DNA of 64,000 bases. Origin: Oegoconia quadripuncta (Eukaryota; Arthropoda; Insecta; Lepidoptera; Autostichidae). Below, piece by piece: positions 63,885 through 64,000 of the stretch. Under the pieces are notes generated by a model. It was not told the origin of the DNA. It saw nothing but the letters and a program-made list of their open reading frames with translations, and did not search any database. Each line of letters begins with the position of its first letter. The stretch's first letter is position 1. The stretch covers positions 17,360,618-17,424,617 of the forward strand of contig OX438759.1 of assembly GCA_949316235.1 (NCBI GenBank), read 5' to 3'. Position numbers and translations under genes: made by a program.

Positions 63885-64000
63885 TTAAATAAATAAATAA
63901 ATAAATATCCTTGACATACTCACAGCGTCATCTAGTTCCACAGTACAGGCTTGTGTTGTGGATACCAGATGGTTGATATACTACATAAAAACATTTTTTT
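63885..64000 (-). mobile_element. SINE-3, cut by the window edge
   Basis: (AAAT)n tail, then CAGCGTCATCTAGTTCC and GGATACCAGATGGTTGATAT. Confidence 0.9.

Noticed and set aside
1..64000. A novel multi-gene defence or metabolic system
   Set aside because: The host genes found are single, unrelated and far apart; nothing suggests a linked system.

Overview
This window looks like a piece of a lepidopteran (moth or butterfly) nuclear genome. It is AT-rich and intron-bearing, it has insect-style TCAGT initiators, and most of it is transposable-element debris typical of Lepidoptera: tRNA-derived SINEs, a Metulj-like SINE, 3' ends of 5'-truncated LINEs, short inverted-repeat elements (MITEs), hAT and Tc1/mariner elements, and satellite-like arrays. 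I saw no bacterial operons, CRISPR array, rRNA or free-standing tRNA gene. Every assignment was made by eye.

Host genes are few and small, and most were found by joining exons across GT-AG introns. (1) 4789-5775 (+): a possible small gene with TATA box, initiator, one coding intron, a 69-residue product and AATAAA; product not recognised. (2) 20898-23736 (+): a probable non-coding first exon followed by two coding exons for a 115-residue single-pass membrane protein; product not recognised. (3) 43196-52424 (+): the clearest host gene, a 118-residue sterol carrier protein 2 (SCP2) domain protein in three exons, the first holding only the ATG. (4) 38301-38231 (-): first coding exon of a gene running left, with initiator and strong donor. 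(5) 61377-61431 (+): first coding exon encoding a signal peptide, gene continuing to the right. The one intact-looking transposon gene is a Tc1-like DD34E transposase at 5905-6942.

Repeat layout. Five SINE families recur, called here SINE-1 (about 310-330 bp, head CCTCCGTGGCTCAATG), SINE-2 (about 230 bp, head GACCGATTGGTGTAGTGG), SINE-3 (about 260 bp, head GACCTGTTTGGTGTAGTGG), SINE-4 (about 290 bp, head AGACGCGGTCTCCCAATTT) and SINE-5 (Metulj-like, up to about 400 bp). SINE-1 to SINE-4 carry a B-box-like GGTTCGAnTCC. MITE families: MITE-1 (about 400 bp, TA-flanked, TIR TTGGGTCTTTACCTATGAAA, five copies), MITE-2 (about 330 bp, TIR GGGCCCGTATTAATAAACC), MITE-3 (TIR GAGGGTTTATTTCGTC), plus smaller ones. 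LINE remnants are almost all C-terminal and 3'-end pieces.

Region by region: 1-4500 SINE/LINE mosaic; 4.8-7 kb small gene then Tc1; 7-20 kb LINE pieces and two back-to-back tandem arrays (160 bp x5, 52 bp x about 6.5); 20.9-23.8 kb membrane-protein gene with a 44-bp minisatellite and a MITE in its intron; 24-38 kb MITEs, LINE ends and a 223-bp-arm inverted duplication; 38.2-38.5 kb minus-strand promoter and first exon; 39-43 kb LINE remnants; 43.2-52.4 kb SCP2 gene with introns full of repeats; 52.66-53.43 kb hAT element with a perfect 8-bp target duplication; 53.4-64 kb sparse sequence with a signal-peptide exon. Nothing in the layout suggests the host genes act together. The window reads as ordinary gene-poor insect chromatin shaped by nested transposition.
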